A stretch of 64,000 nt of DNA, from NCBI RefSeq assembly GCF_029625315.1, contig NZ_CP121110.1, positions 1-64,000 of the forward strand. The letters are read 5' to 3'. The DNA comes from Flavobacterium ginsengisoli (GTDB lineage: Bacteria > Bacteroidota > Bacteroidia > Flavobacteriales > Flavobacteriaceae). The notes below the pieces were generated by a model. It made no database searches and was not told the origin of the DNA. It saw nothing but the letters and a program-made list of their open reading frames with translations. The first letter of the stretch is position 1; the number at the start of each line of letters is the position of its first letter. Shown piece by piece: positions 9,504 through 20,418 of this stretch. The position numbers were made by a program, and so were the translations under genes.

Positions 9504-11483
9504 ATGAGACATATTAAAGTAAAAAAATATATTGTAACGGCACTTGCTTCAGTTTTTCTAGTAGGGTGTTCAGATAATATTTTGGACGAGAAGCCTAGAG
9601 CTATTTTTACTCCAGACTATTTTTCTACTCCAGAAGGGGTAATGGGAGGAATAACATCAATGTACGGCCATTTGAGATATATGTATGGAAGTGGTTATTT
9701 TTTAAATACTGGACAAATTGCAACTGATGAGTCAACTTGGGGGCAAAACTCAGATGGAAATGTTAAGAATTTAGACTTCTCAGGAGTTGGTGTAATTAAT
9801 GCTCAAACTAGTAATACAGGTATTGTGTGGGGAGCTACTTTTCCAAATATTAATACAGCTAGTGGTGTAATTGAGAATGCATCTAAAATTGGAACGATTT
9901 CTCCAGCGCTAATCGCAGAAGCAAGATTTTTTAGAGCTTTTGATTATTTTTTGTTGGTACAGACTTTTGGCGGTGTGCCATTGGATTTAGGAGCTGGAGA
10001 ATTAAAATTTAACTCTTCAACTGTAAGAACTTCTGTGCGTAATACAGTTCCTGAAGTTTACAGTAAAGCAATATTCCCAGATTTAAAACAAGCAGTTGAA
10101 GATTTGCCAGTTGCAGGACGTGTAACGGGAGGACTTACTAAAACTGCAAGACGTTTTTATCTTGCTAAAGCGTATTTGACCTTTGCATGGTGGCTTGAAA
10201 ATCCTAATAATATTCCAACTTATCCCGCAAGCGATCGTAAAGATTTGGACGGACATGATGCGGCTTGGTATTATCAGCAGGCTTACGATGTTGCGGTAGA
10301 AGCAATTAATAACCCAGGTCCTTTTGCATTGCTTCCTTCTTTTTATGAAGTTAGCGTAGGTAAAAACGATCGAAATAAAGAGATGCTTTTGTATGCTGAT
10401 CACACAGAAACTAGCTCTCTTTATAATGGTGGCGATATAGGTTATAGCGGAGGTGGTTTTAGTACTGATTATTTTGCTGGATGGTTTGGGCAATTTAATT
10501 ATACTGGAGTTAGAAGTTCTTCAAGCAACACTGGTTGGGCCGCGGTAAGTTCTGTGCAGCGTGAAGCAGAGCAACATTTAGGAAGACCTTGGACTATGTT
10601 GGCACCTCCTATTGAAGTGTTTAAAAAGACATTTGCCGATAAAACTAATGATTCTCGTTACGATGGTACTTTTACCACAGTTTACCGCGGAAACTGGGCA
10701 AAGGCAGGAATTACTGCTCCAGTATTATATAATGCAAATTATCTTCCTATAGCAAACGGTGATCCAGTTCTGACTTTCTTAAATGAGGATACATCAGGAA
10801 TTGATTATTCTAACTCAGTATTTAACAGTTCAATTGGAGCGGGAGTATTGCCAGGAAGAGCCGATTTTGTAATTGAACCAAGTGTAATCTCTAGGATATG
10901 TTATCCAGGAAACTGGAAATTAGGACCTTATCGTACAGATAATGGAGCAGGTTTAGGATCTCCTAATGGAAGTAGTACGCGTCCGTTTCCAATAGCTAAA
11001 TTCTCAGAACTGTATTTTGTTGCTGCCGAAGCCGCGGTTAAAGGCGCTTCTGTACAAGGAGGAAAAACAGCAAGAGATTTAATTAATGTTATTCGTGCTC
11101 GTGCCGGAAAATGGACTTTTGACAACAACGGAAACAAAGTAAAAACGCAAGATAATAGTGCGGCAATGACTGCAGCAACTCCAATGGTTATTGATATTGA
11201 TTATATTTTGGCAGAACGTTCAAGAGAATATTTTGGAGAAGGCTACAGATGGTATGATTTAGTGCGTACTCAAAAATGGACAGAATACGGAAATTCATTT
11301 TCAATCGCAGGAGCTACTAATCCAAACGATTGGAAAGATCACACTGTTAAGGTGTTTACAAGAACAATTTCTCCACAAAATTACCTTCGTCCAATACCAA
11401 CAAGCCAACTTGATGGTATGCAAATGTCAGCCGAAGAAAAAGCAGACTTATCAAAATCCTGGCTATTAGCCATTTCACAATAA
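9504..11483 (+). CDS. RagB/SusD-family surface glycan-binding lipoprotein
   Basis: A 659-residue lipoprotein (signal ending LVGCSDN) with the SusD organisation: TPR-like helices in the N-terminal half (IAEARFFRAFDYFLLVQTFGGVPL is the family's hallmark helix) and the C-terminal SusD signature ILAERSREYFGEGYRWYDLVR. It caps the SusC barrel encoded immediately upstream and delivers the ligand. It is longer than typical SusD proteins (about 500-550 residues), the extra length lying in the middle (about residues 270-480), where the ligand-binding loops are. A strong terminator follows at 11505, so SusC-SusD form a two-gene operon convergent with the beta-glucan locus. Confidence 0.93.
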   Translation: MRHIKVKKYIVTALASVFLVGCSDNILDEKPRAIFTPDYFSTPEGVMGGITSMYGHLRYMYGSGYFLNTGQIATDESTWGQNSDGNVKNLDFSGVGVINAQTSNTGIVWGATFPNINTASGVIENASKIGTISPALIAEARFFRAFDYFLLVQTFGGVPLDLGAGELKFNSSTVRTSVRNTVPEVYSKAIFPDLKQAVEDLPVAGRVTGGLTKTARRFYLAKAYLTFAWWLENPNNIPTYPASDRKDLDGHDAAWYYQQAYDVAVEAINNPGPFALLPSFYEVSVGKNDRNKEMLLYADHTETSSLYNGGDIGYSGGGFSTDYFAGWFGQFNYTGVRSSSSNTGWAAVSSVQREAEQHLGRPWTMLAPPIEVFKKTFADKTNDSRYDGTFTTVYRGNWAKAGITAPVLYNANYLPIANGDPVLTFLNEDTSGIDYSNSVFNSSIGAGVLPGRADFVIEPSVISRICYPGNWKLGPYRTDNGAGLGSPNGSSTRPFPIAKFSELYFVAAEAAVKGASVQGGKTARDLINVIRARAGKWTFDNNGNKVKTQDNSAAMTAATPMVIDIDYILAERSREYFGEGYRWYDLVRTQKWTEYGNSFSIAGATNPNDWKDHTVKVFTRTISPQNYLRPIPTSQLDGMQMSAEEKADLSKSWLLAISQ

Positions 11484-11504
11484 GGTTAGTTTAAGTTAGT
11501 TGAA

Positions 11505-11539
11505 AAATAGGAGCAAAAGATAAACTTTTGCTCCTATTT
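11505..11539. terminator. Intrinsic terminator between convergent operons
   Basis: A 15-bp stem whose left arm is AAATAGGAGCAAAAG (11505-11519), a 5-base loop, and the perfect complement to 11539. It sits just after the SusD stop and before the convergent GH16 gene. Confidence 0.85.
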
Positions 11540-11659
11540 AGTTTTTAGAGAACTCTAAGATAGAATTAAACTAATTTCCGATCTCAGCAAAACAGCTATG
11601 AATGCCGTTGAGGTAAAATTGTTTTGAAAAAAACGCTTGAAAATCAGCTAAAATTTAAA

Positions 11660-12598
11660 TTATATTGGTCTTTTATAAACTGTTACATCATCAACCCACA
11701 TCATTGCAGTTGAAAATAAATTGATTTTATTTGGGTCAATAAAATTGGAGTCTTTAGATCCAACATTCATATTTAATATAATAGAGTGTGGTCCAAAATT
11801 ATTGAGATTAAGATTATTGGCACTACCATTAGTATAAGTGGCTACAGTCACATTGTCGACTTTTATGGTTACTGTTACAACATTGTCTTTCATTTTCCAA
11901 AAAGATTCATATAAATGCCATCCGCCATTTCCATTGATATCAAAATTGGCAGGATAGTTTCTTTCTGCAGAGTTTCCTATAAGATTTGTTCCAGAAGAGG
12001 TTCCATAAAAAAGATTCGAGGTGAAACGACTTGCATTAGGAGCAAAAGAATAACCTTCCATAATATCTATTTCTCCTTTAGTTGGCCAGGCATTTCCCTG
12101 CACAGACCAAAAGGCTGGCCATGCACCATAAGTTTCAGTAAAAGACTTGTAAGTACCGCCATCCATAGCTATTAGCTTAATATTGGCAGAAAGCATATAC
12201 TCTGTGTTGTTTTCTGGTTTGTATTGATAATTTGAGGTAATGAACCCAGATTGATATTTGTATGTGCTTAATTTTGTAGTCTTGATCTCTAAACATTGTC
12301 TTCCGTCTCTCCATTGTGTGGTTGGCACAGAGCTATAATAATCGCAATACCAAGAATTATAATCTGCACGTTGCTCTTTTGTCCATTGCGACAAATTAGA
12401 ACCCACATCAAATGTTTCTTCAAATTGTTTGACCCAAGGCGCATCTGCTACTTTGCTTGTACTGTTTTTTGTAACTGTACTTGCATTTGTATTTTTTGAC
12501 TGGTCTTGTGCCATCGGACTTGCATCATCTGCACATGATGCAAATCCTAAACTTAACGCACATGAAACTGTTAATGCAAACAAATTTAATTTTTTCAT
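11660..12598 (-). CDS. GH16 family endo-beta-glucanase-like lipoprotein
   Basis: A 312-residue secreted enzyme with a lipoprotein signal (FASC), a disordered S/T/N/K linker to about residue 50 and one GH16 jelly-roll domain. The catalytic motif GEIDIMEG lies around residue 176: the first Glu is the nucleophile and the last Glu the acid/base. The preceding WPAFWSVQ loop is typical of laminarinase/licheninase-type GH16. It should cut beta-1,3 or mixed-linkage beta-1,3/1,4-glucan at the cell surface. It is the last gene of the minus-strand operon, 55 bases after GH10. GH16 also contains agarases and xyloglucanases; the short uninterrupted EIDIME favours beta-glucan. Confidence 0.88.
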   Translation of the reverse strand: MKKLNLFALTVSCALSLGFASCADDASPMAQDQSKNTNASTVTKNSTSKVADAPWVKQFEETFDVGSNLSQWTKEQRADYNSWYCDYYSSVPTTQWRDGRQCLEIKTTKLSTYKYQSGFITSNYQYKPENNTEYMLSANIKLIAMDGGTYKSFTETYGAWPAFWSVQGNAWPTKGEIDIMEGYSFAPNASRFTSNLFYGTSSGTNLIGNSAERNYPANFDINGNGGWHLYESFWKMKDNVVTVTIKVDNVTVATYTNGSANNLNLNNFGPHSIILNMNVGSKDSNFIDPNKINLFSTAMMWVDDVTVYKRPI

Positions 12599-12653
12599 AA
12601 TTTAATTTTTTGGTTTATTAATAGTTGAAGTAAATTATTATAGCTTAAAAAAA

Positions 12654-14044
12654 TTAATCTAAACCTTCTAGAAATCCAGTATGTGAACTTTTTATTGCAA
12701 AATTTGAATCGTATAATAAAGGCCAGTCGTTTCCTGGATGATTGAGTTCTGCACTAAAAGGAATCCACGATTCATTATCCTTCATTCCCCAAATCGTTAT
12801 AGCGTATTTATTTACTGCTGGAAGTGCATTGTATAGTTGTACAATTTCTTTGTATTTTTCTTTTTGAGCTAGCCTTCTTTCATTTGTAAAAGTTGAAATA
12901 TCGTTAGATTGATTTACCTGAATATCCAATTCTGAAACATGAATTTTCACGCCTTTTGCTACAGCTTTGTTAAAGTCGGCTTCGATTTGAGCTCTTGTTG
13001 GATTTAAATAGTTATTATGCATTTGAAAACCAATACCATCAATGATATTGCTTGCTTTTAAATCATCGACAATGCTAAAAACTTTATCTTGTTTAAGAAC
13101 ATTTGTTGAAGTTGCATAATCATTATAAAACAAAAGTAAAGAGTTGTCGCCGGCAGCGATTGCTGCATCTCTTGCCCATTGAAAACAGTCTTTTACATAA
13201 TTGGCACCCATTCGTTGAAGAAAAATTGTATTTCTCATCGTACCTCCATTATCATCTACAGCTTCATTTACGACATCCCAAGATTTTATTTTTCCTGCAT
13301 AATGCGTAACTACATCTGTAATGTACTTTTTAACTTCTGCTTTAAATTCAGCATCAGTTCCAGAGAAATCTTTTAACCATTGCGGTACCGAATTATGCCA
13401 TACCAAAGCATGACCGTGAACATTGATGTCATTAGAATTTCCGTAAGCAACAATTTTATCAGCAACAGTCCAGTTGTAAACACCGCTTGAAACAGAAATT
13501 TGATCCATTTTCATTTCATATTCGGCAGATATACTGCTAAATTCATTTTTCAATATAACATCATAAGGACTTCCGTTTGTTAATTGCGAAGCTTTAACTG
13601 CCATACCTACAAAAAACGGATTTGCCAATTTATTGGCTTTTACCTTTAAAAATGTTGGATCCTCAGGAATGTTGCTAGAACCCGTAGTTACAACACTAAT
13701 AATATTTGAATAGCCAGAAATCTCTGTTTCATTTTTTGCTCTAACTCGGTAATAATATTGTGTGCCTCCATTTAAACCTGAAACAACTTCATTTAAATCG
13801 ATAATTTCTTTTGCATTGTAATTTGGGACAAAAGTGGAGAAATTCTCATTGGTAGAAACATCTAGAAGATAACTTTTTGCGTGGGAAACGTAATTCCATT
13901 TTGCTCTAAAACCTTCGTCATTCACGTCTTTTGGAGCATTTGCAATAGGCGCTTCTAAAGCATTAACGGCGACATTGTCATCTTTTGAACAAGAGTTCAA
14001 AAAAAGAAAAGACAGGCCAGCATTAGTAAAAATTTAATTTTCAT
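12654..14044 (-). CDS. GH10 endo-1,4-beta-xylanase with FN3 domain (frameshift near the N-terminus)
   Basis: About 463 residues when the true start at 14044 (MKIKFLLMLACLFF) is joined to the main frame by adding one T in the T-run near 14003. This recovers a lipoprotein signal ending in LNSC. A fibronectin type III-like domain follows (about residues 35-115), then the GH10 barrel. The acid/base Glu lies in WDVVNEAVD (about residue 258) and the nucleophile in HVSELDIQ (about residue 370); HGHALVWHNSVPQWL is also GH10-typical. It cleaves internal xylan bonds, although some GH10 enzymes act on other beta-1,4-glycans. It lies between the glycan-binding protein and GH16 genes. A stem-loop just upstream may lower its expression relative to SusC/SusD. 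Confidence 0.9.
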
Positions 14045-14126
14045 ACTGTATTGTTATTATAGGTATTCTAGTTATTGGTAATACCCTTGTTTATAATTTT
14101 TTGTATCATTTTAGAGCTTATTTTAT

Positions 14127-14156
14127 AAAAGAGGTCGTTTTGTTACGACCTCTTTT
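14127..14156 (-). terminator. Stem-loop between glycan-binding protein and GH10 genes
   Basis: A perfect 12-bp stem (AAAAGAGGTCGT / ACGACCTCTTTT) with a 6-base loop and flanking T/A runs. It stands 22 bases after the stop of the glycan-binding protein gene and about 80 bases before the GH10 start. It may terminate, partially terminate, or protect the upstream mRNA from decay. Confidence 0.75.
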
Positions 14157-14177
14157 TATTTAAGTCTAAAAGTCTCT

Positions 14178-15281
14178 TTATTGGTAGCGAATTTTAATAT
14201 TGTCAAATTTTATTACACTTGGATTTGGCGTATCTCCTTGAGCAATACCGACTTTAATTTCATTAATTTTAGAAGGATCTAACGTTGCCGCCGAATTTGA
14301 ACCAAATCCGTAATTATCTTTAAAATCGCTTAATAATATTGTTTTGGTGATCCAGTTTACATCGGTCACTTTAAAATTATAGCCATAATTTACGCCATCA
14401 ATAGTATTTAGCTGAATAGCAAATTGAGCACCTACAACATTTGCGCTTACATCAATGTCTATAAATGTTTTTAGGGCATCATTGTTTGAAGAGCTTAGGA
14501 AACTAGCTCCACCGCCAGCACTACTTCCGTTATAACCATTTGCAGTTGAACCAGACCATGCTAATGTTGCATAACTTCCTGTTGGGCCACCAGTGGTATT
14601 GGCATTAAAACTATCGATATCACCATAAGCACTCCAATCTTCTCTGGAACCGTTTCCGTCAAAATCAGACACAAGAACTACAGTTGCAAAATTGATTGTT
14701 TTTTTTGCAGAACCACCAGGAGTAGTAACGACCAGCTCTGATCCTGAAATTGCGTCTGAAGGTAAACCGATGATAATTGAAGATGATGATTTTAGTGTAT
14801 AACTAAGTGTTTTTCCGCCCAAAGTGATGGAAGAAACATTGTAAAACCATGTTCCTTCAATTTCTAATGGAAACCCAGGAGTTGCTACCTCTGGAATTGT
14901 TTTTGTTATGGTAGGAGTAGGTTGTAAAATCTCTATGTTTTTGGTGACCGATCCTGTTCCTGTTACAAACGTAATAGGCTGTACACCAAATCTGCTTCCT
15001 AGTTTTTCGTCAAAAGGAATAGTAAAAATAAAAGCTTGATCTGAATTATAGTTTGGATTAAAACTGATGTTAATTTTATTGTCCAACGTAATTTTTTTTA
15101 ATCCTTTTAAACCTTCACCTTCAACTCTGACCTTGTTTAATGGAAAGGCCTGATTAAGCAAATCGCCAGGTTCGGCAACCATTGCATCAACGCTTGCAGT
15201 AGGTGCATCATCATTTTGGCAAGCGACAAAAGAAACCAGTGCTAGAAGAATTATAATTCTATATGTTATTTTCTTGATCAT
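14178..15281 (-). CDS. Surface glycan-binding lipoprotein with IPT/TIG-like domains
   Basis: A 367-residue lipoprotein (signal ending SFVACQND). The N-terminal half (residues about 35-200) consists of Ig-like, IPT/TIG-type beta-sandwich repeats with the motif GEGLKGLKKITL and a second EIEGTWFYNVSSITLGGK. The C-terminal half (from FDGNGSREDWSAYGD) is a jelly-roll-like domain ending IKFDNIKIRYQ, resembling carbohydrate-binding modules. This matches the position and layout of surface glycan-binding proteins encoded after SusD in beta-glucan and xylan loci. It would recruit polysaccharide to the SusCD complex and has no catalytic motif. It starts 8 bases after the SusD stop, so it is cotranscribed. 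Confidence 0.82.
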   Translation of the reverse strand: MIKKITYRIIILLALVSFVACQNDDAPTASVDAMVAEPGDLLNQAFPLNKVRVEGEGLKGLKKITLDNKINISFNPNYNSDQAFIFTIPFDEKLGSRFGVQPITFVTGTGSVTKNIEILQPTPTITKTIPEVATPGFPLEIEGTWFYNVSSITLGGKTLSYTLKSSSSIIIGLPSDAISGSELVVTTPGGSAKKTINFATVVLVSDFDGNGSREDWSAYGDIDSFNANTTGGPTGSYATLAWSGSTANGYNGSSAGGGASFLSSSNNDALKTFIDIDVSANVVGAQFAIQLNTIDGVNYGYNFKVTDVNWITKTILLSDFKDNYGFGSNSAATLDPSKINEIKVGIAQGDTPNPSVIKFDNIKIRYQ

Positions 15282-15289
15282 AGTAAATG

Positions 15290-16815
15290 TTAGTTAAAGT
15301 TAAAAGGAACAGGAGGCTCTAATAACGATGGATTAGTATCAATAGCAGTTTGCGGTAAAGGCAATTCAAAGTAGTTGCTTCCAGGAGTTATTTTTCTTGA
15401 AATCAATACTGTTCTGTCATCATCAGAATAAAATCCAACTTCTTGTTGTGAAATAATAGCTGTTGCTTCCGCTAGACCACGGCGTTTTAAATCAAAGAAA
15501 TATTGTCCTTCAAGTGCAAATTCAATTCTTCTTTCGTTAAATAAATCATCTCTTGTAAGAACTGTTTTAGCTGGTAATCCCGCTCTGGCTCTCACTTCAT
15601 TAAAAGAGTCTAAAGCAGCTGCAGAAGTAGTTGAACTGGCTCCTGCCAAAATAGCCTCAGAATTCATTAGTAAAACGTCAGAATACCTTAGTATGATTGT
15701 GTTTTGCGAAGTTCTCATAAAAAACACATCGTTTCTTTCGGCAGCAGATCCTACAATATACTTTCTGAAATTAGTCGCAGTCGATGAGTATATTTTTTTA
15801 TATCTGAAACCGCCTTGATTTTTTAACAATTCAGGATAAAAGTCACCATCTGTCATGATTGTGCTCTTTTTTCTAGTGTCATTTGGCTCAAAACCGCTTT
15901 GCAATGAAATAGAAGGCAGATAAACTCCCCAACCGTCACCACCGCCAGTTATTCCAGTACCACCAGGAACTATATACGCTTGATTTGTATTTTGCGTTCC
16001 CCATTCTGTAGCAACTGCCTTCCATTGCAGCCGCAAACATACTTTCGGCGCTATTATTATTTTCGGGACTGCTAAATAAGTTTCCGTACTCTTGAATTAA
16101 AGTGTATTGATTTCCGATAATTTTCTGAGTTAGAGTTGCACATTCTGCATATTCATTTAATGTCAAATGCACTTTTGCAAGAATTCCCATAGCAGACAAA
16201 TTTGGTAACATATCCTTTTTTTACCGAAGTTGCTGGTAAATTTTCGATCGCATATTCTAAATCTTGTTTTATGAATTTGTAAACATCTGTAACAAGATTT
16301 CTTTTTGGTTGCGCAGCCGATCCTGCTTTGTTGATAATAGGCACAGCTCCAAAGCTTCTTACCAGATAGAAATAAGCATTGGCTCTCATAAACCTTGATA
16401 TTGCTATGGCATTTTTATAAGATGCTTCTGGGAGCTCGCTTTTTCTGTCTTCAACCAAACTCATTAAATTATTAGATTGATCAATAACAGAAAACAAAGA
16501 AGTATATCCTTCTGTCAGGATTGGATTCTGCGAAGTTACCTGAGCGTCTTTAAATTGTGCATATGCACCATCAAATGTAAATGCGTTGCCAGCGTACATA
16601 TCGCCAACTGCAATTAAGAATTTATCATTAAAAGTAAACCAAGGTTTAAAATACAAACTCTCGGCAATTCCATCAAAAGCGGTAATTCCTTCGGGTAAAT
16701 CGCCAGGTGTCAATTGATTTTCAGATGGAGCATCCAAAAAATCATCAGAACAGGAAAATAAAGACAGCAATGGTATTACCATTCCGATCATAAAAAGTTT
16801 AAAAAGTTTTTTCAT
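15290..16815 (-). CDS. RagB/SusD-family lipoprotein (two frameshifts)
   Basis: About 507 residues after removing two extra bases. The start gives a lipoprotein signal ending LFSCSDD. The N-terminal helical domain (RFMRANAYFYLVRSFGAVPI) reads in one frame to about 16195, where GCAGAC stands for a likely GCAGC (KFAAMGILAKVHL expected). A short middle frame runs to about 16030, where a further inserted base lies in a GCAGCC context (QWKAVATEWG follows). The C-terminal SusD signature (FNERRIEFALEGQYFFDLKRRG) is intact. It is the SusC partner for beta-glucan or xylan oligosaccharides. It starts 59 bases after the SusC stop and is followed within 8 bases by the glycan-binding lipoprotein gene. Confidence 0.9.
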
Positions 16816-16874
16816 AACTATTATTTTTATTTTAACGACTATGAATCATTAAGTTAATTGTGTTTTTGTCGATT

Positions 16875-19800
16875 TTAAAACTCTAGATTTAGACCCATAG
16901 AAGTTATTCTCGGTACTGGGTATCTTCCTAGATCAATACCGCTAAGGGTTATATTTTGATCTAAATTTCCTAAAGCAGGATCAAAACCAGAGTATTTTGT
17001 CCATGTGTATAAGTTTTGGACATTGACATACAATCTAACTTTAGATATAATAGACTTTTCGAAGATTTTGCTTGGTAAATCGTAGCTCAAAGAAACATTC
17101 TGAATTCTTAAATAAGAACCATCTTCAACAAATCTATTTGAGATTCTTCCATTCCCATTTGGATCATTAAGCGTAATTCTAGGTTCATTCGTATTTTCAT
17201 TAACTCCTGGTTCAAAAGCATTTAAAGCTCTTGTGCTCACATTTGCAAATCGATCTCCAAATCCAGGATAGATACCATCTGTATAGTGACGAGTAAAGTT
17301 GTAGATTTCATTGCCTTGGCTTCCCGTTAAAGCAATTGATAAACTGATGTTTTTGTATTTAAAGTTATTGGTAAATGAATAAGTGAAATCAGGTATTGCG
17401 CTTCCTATAGAAGTCTGATCTTTAGCATCAATTTTCCCATCATTATTAAGATCTTTAAAACGAATATCACCAATTCCTGTTCCTGTTTCCTGAATTGGAC
17501 CTGCTGCTAATTCTGCTCGCATTTTTAAATATTCCATCTGTAACATATCCATAGAATTGTCCAACTGGCTGGCCTTCTGTAGTTCTAGTTACAGTATACA
17601 AGTCGAATTGAACTTTACCCAATAAAGATTTACCTGCCCCTTGAAAACTGGTAAGTTCATTATTGTATTTTGAGAAAATAATAGTACTATCCCAAGTAAA
17701 ATTATCTGTAACAATGTTTCTTGTGTTTAAGGTAAGTTCGACCCCTTTAGTTTGAATTTCACCCGTATTCAAATAATAATTTAACGCACTTTGATTTGAC
17801 TCATCATTGATTTGCTTAGTAAGGAAATTTGAAGAATGTTTTACATAATAATCAAAGTCTAATTTTACTCTATTGCTAAGCATTCCTAGTTCAAAACCAA
17901 TGTTAAAAGACTTAAGAGATTCCCATTTAATATCAGGATTTCCTAAATTATCAATTGTTGGAGACACGCCTCCAAAAGGAGATGCAGTCAATGAAAGAAT
18001 GGTTTGATATCTGTTAGCAGGAATGTTTTGATTTCCTACCGAACCATAACCACCTCTAAATTTCAGATAATTGACTGTATTAGATAAAGGTTCAAAAAAG
18101 CTTTCGTTACTAACAGTCCAACCTGCAGCAAATGATGGAAAATATCCCCATTTATTATTAGGTCCAAAGTTAGAAGAAGCATCAGCTCTTAAAGAAGCCG
18201 AAAAAGAATAGCGATTAGAAAAACTATAATTTAATCTCGAGATGTATGAGGTCATCGACCATCTTCCAGAACCATTTCCATTAACGGCGGTATCTATATC
18301 GCCTATGTTTAAGTTGGTAAAATCTTTGCTAAGGAAATCGCCCGATCTGTAACCGCTTAAATATTCGTATTGGCTTTCTTGTGCTTCCTGACCTAGTAAG
18401 AAAGTGAAATTATGTTTTTCACTAAATGTTTTATTATATGTCAAATAATTTTTTAAACTCCAGTAGAAACTTTGATCCTGCTGTTTAAAAGATTTATTTA
18501 ATAGCTCAGATACATTTCCTAAAGTGTAGGCAGGGGCAAAAGAGCCGCTCTTTTGCAAAATTTAAATCATATCCCAATTCTGTTCTAAAAACCAATCCTT
18601 TCGTAAGAGTGAAATCGGCAAAGACATTTCCATTAATTTTGTATCGGTCTGCTTTTGCGTTATTGTATTCTGATAATGCAATTGGGTTGGTTGCCTCATT
18701 TGCAGAAGAACCTAAACCGCTTGTTGGGCCGGCATAAGAACCATCGGCATATCTAACAGGTAATTCTGGAGACTGCCTTAATGTATTCATTACTAAACCA
18801 CCTCTGTCATCGTTTCGAACTACTTGTTGAGATGATCTGCTTATTGACATATTGTTGCCAATTTTAAGCCATGATTTTACATTTGAATCCACATTTAATC
18901 TCATAGACATTCTATTGAAATCTGAATTCATCACAATTCCTTCCTGATCAAAATAATTCAAAGAAGTATAATATCTTGTTCCGTCTTTTTCGCCTGAAAA
19001 TGATATTTGATGATTATACATAGTGGCAGTTCTAAAAAGTTCGTCCTGCCAGTTTGTTCCATTGCCTAATAAATTTGGTTTTTGATATTGATAAGGAACT
19101 GGTTCTCCATTTAGTTTGAAGATTTTAGTCTGATAAGCGGCATATTGAGGCAAGTTTAAAACATCAACTGAATTTGCCACTTGCTGAGTACCTAAATAGG
19201 TTTCATAGGTAAAAGCCGACTTTCCTTTTTTTCCTTTTTTAGTTGTAATCAAAACGACACCATTCGCACCATTTGCACCATATATTGCCGTTGATGAAGC
19301 ATCTTTTAGGATATCAATAGTTTCGATATCCGAAATATTTAATCCAGATAAAGCCGAGTTTTTAGTCTGCCCATTTCCTCCGCCTAATGCACTAAATGCA
19401 AATGAGTCGTTGTTTTTGTCTGCAAAAACAGGTGTTCCGTCAATTACATATAAAGGTTCATTTCCATTAATAGAGGTAATTCCCCTAATTTGCACCGAAA
19501 TTCCTCCTCCTGGAGTTCCAGAATTTTGAGTAACATTTACACCTGCCGCTTTACCTACAAGAGCTTGATCGATGGAAATAAAAGGTTTGTCTTGAATTTC
19601 AGATGCTTTGATGGAAGAAATAGCACCATTTACATCTTTTTCTTTTTGAAGTTCCGTAGCCAATAACCACGACTTCATTTAATTTCTCAAGGTCATTAAC
19701 CATGTTGACTACCATCACTGATTTTGTATCTGCTTGAAGGGATACAGTTTTGTAACCTATGTAGCTAAAAATCAATGTGCTTTTCGGATCTACATTGTTT

Positions 19801-19981
19801 AAAATAAATCCTCCGTCAAAATCAGTGGTTGTAGCATTTTTTGTTCCTTGTACTGCTACACCAACACCGGTAGGCCAAGACCTCCTGATGTTACTTTTCC
19901 TTTAACAGTTTGCGCAAAGAAAAAGTTTCCCCACATACATACTATTAAACATAATAGTTTTTTTAATGTTTTTTTCTGCAT
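16875..19981 (-). CDS. SusC/RagA-family TonB-linked receptor (four frameshifts)
   Basis: About 1034 residues when four single-base errors are corrected. The true start is the ATG at 19981 (MQKKTLKKLLCLIVC, signal to FFFAQ). Breaks: a missing G in CCGGTG near 19873, which cuts the CarboxypepD_reg-like domain after a few dozen residues; an A-run near 19650 just after EVVVIGYGTS; an extra A or G near 18553; and GCTCGC at 17515-17520 (GCTGC expected). All pieces line up to one SusC, with the plug motif ETIDILKDASSTAIYGANGANGV and a barrel ending LGLNLEF. The corrected length is an exact multiple of three. It heads the minus-strand operon SusC-SusD-SGBP-GH10-GH16. Confidence 0.9.
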
Positions 19982-20351
19982 AAAAATTGGTCGATTAAGT
20001 TAGTTTGTTTTTACTTGTAAAATATTTAATAGAAGAGACTTTTACATGTTCAAAAGTGGAGCTATAAGAAGATTCTCTTTTTCTTAAAAATTTCTTAACG
20101 AAAGTAAAATGTAGTGTGCTCGCTATTGTAGAACGCATGAAGCATATTGTGCAACAAATGATGCAAAAAATGGGGATTAAGGGCTGTTATTGCTGAAAAG
20201 AAACAATTATGATATAAAACAGGCGATAAAGTATTGCTGAAAAAACTGCTAAAAAAATACCTTTTGTATAAAAAAGAAGCAGTAATATTTTAGATATATT
20301 AGATTTTGCTCTCAAATAACAGAAAAGATTTTTGAGGAAATTGACTTACAA
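19982..20351. other. Intergenic region upstream of the SusC operon
   Basis: About 370 bases that must hold the promoter of the SusC operon and probably the binding site of the hybrid sensor's AraC domain. I see no clean TAnnTTTG box; the nearest is TACTTTCG (minus strand, 20098-20105). No ORF or RNA gene is visible. Confidence 0.4.
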
Positions 20352-20389
20352 AAAAAAGAGCTTCGATTATGGTATCGAAGCTCTTTTTT
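20352..20389. terminator. Intrinsic terminator after the hybrid sensor gene
   Basis: A 16-bp perfect stem (left arm AAAAAAGAGCTTCGAT, 20352-20367) with a 6-base loop and T-run to 20389, 30 bases after the hybrid sensor stop. A/T runs on both sides allow bidirectional use. Confidence 0.9.
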
Positions 20390-20418
20390 AGGCCATTCTC
20401 TATTTTAAAGAGATATTT

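Noticed and set aside
16875..19678. SusC of the beta-glucan locus as a true pseudogene
   Set aside because: All four breaks are single-base indels in error-prone contexts, the corrected length is an exact multiple of three and every SusC motif is intact.
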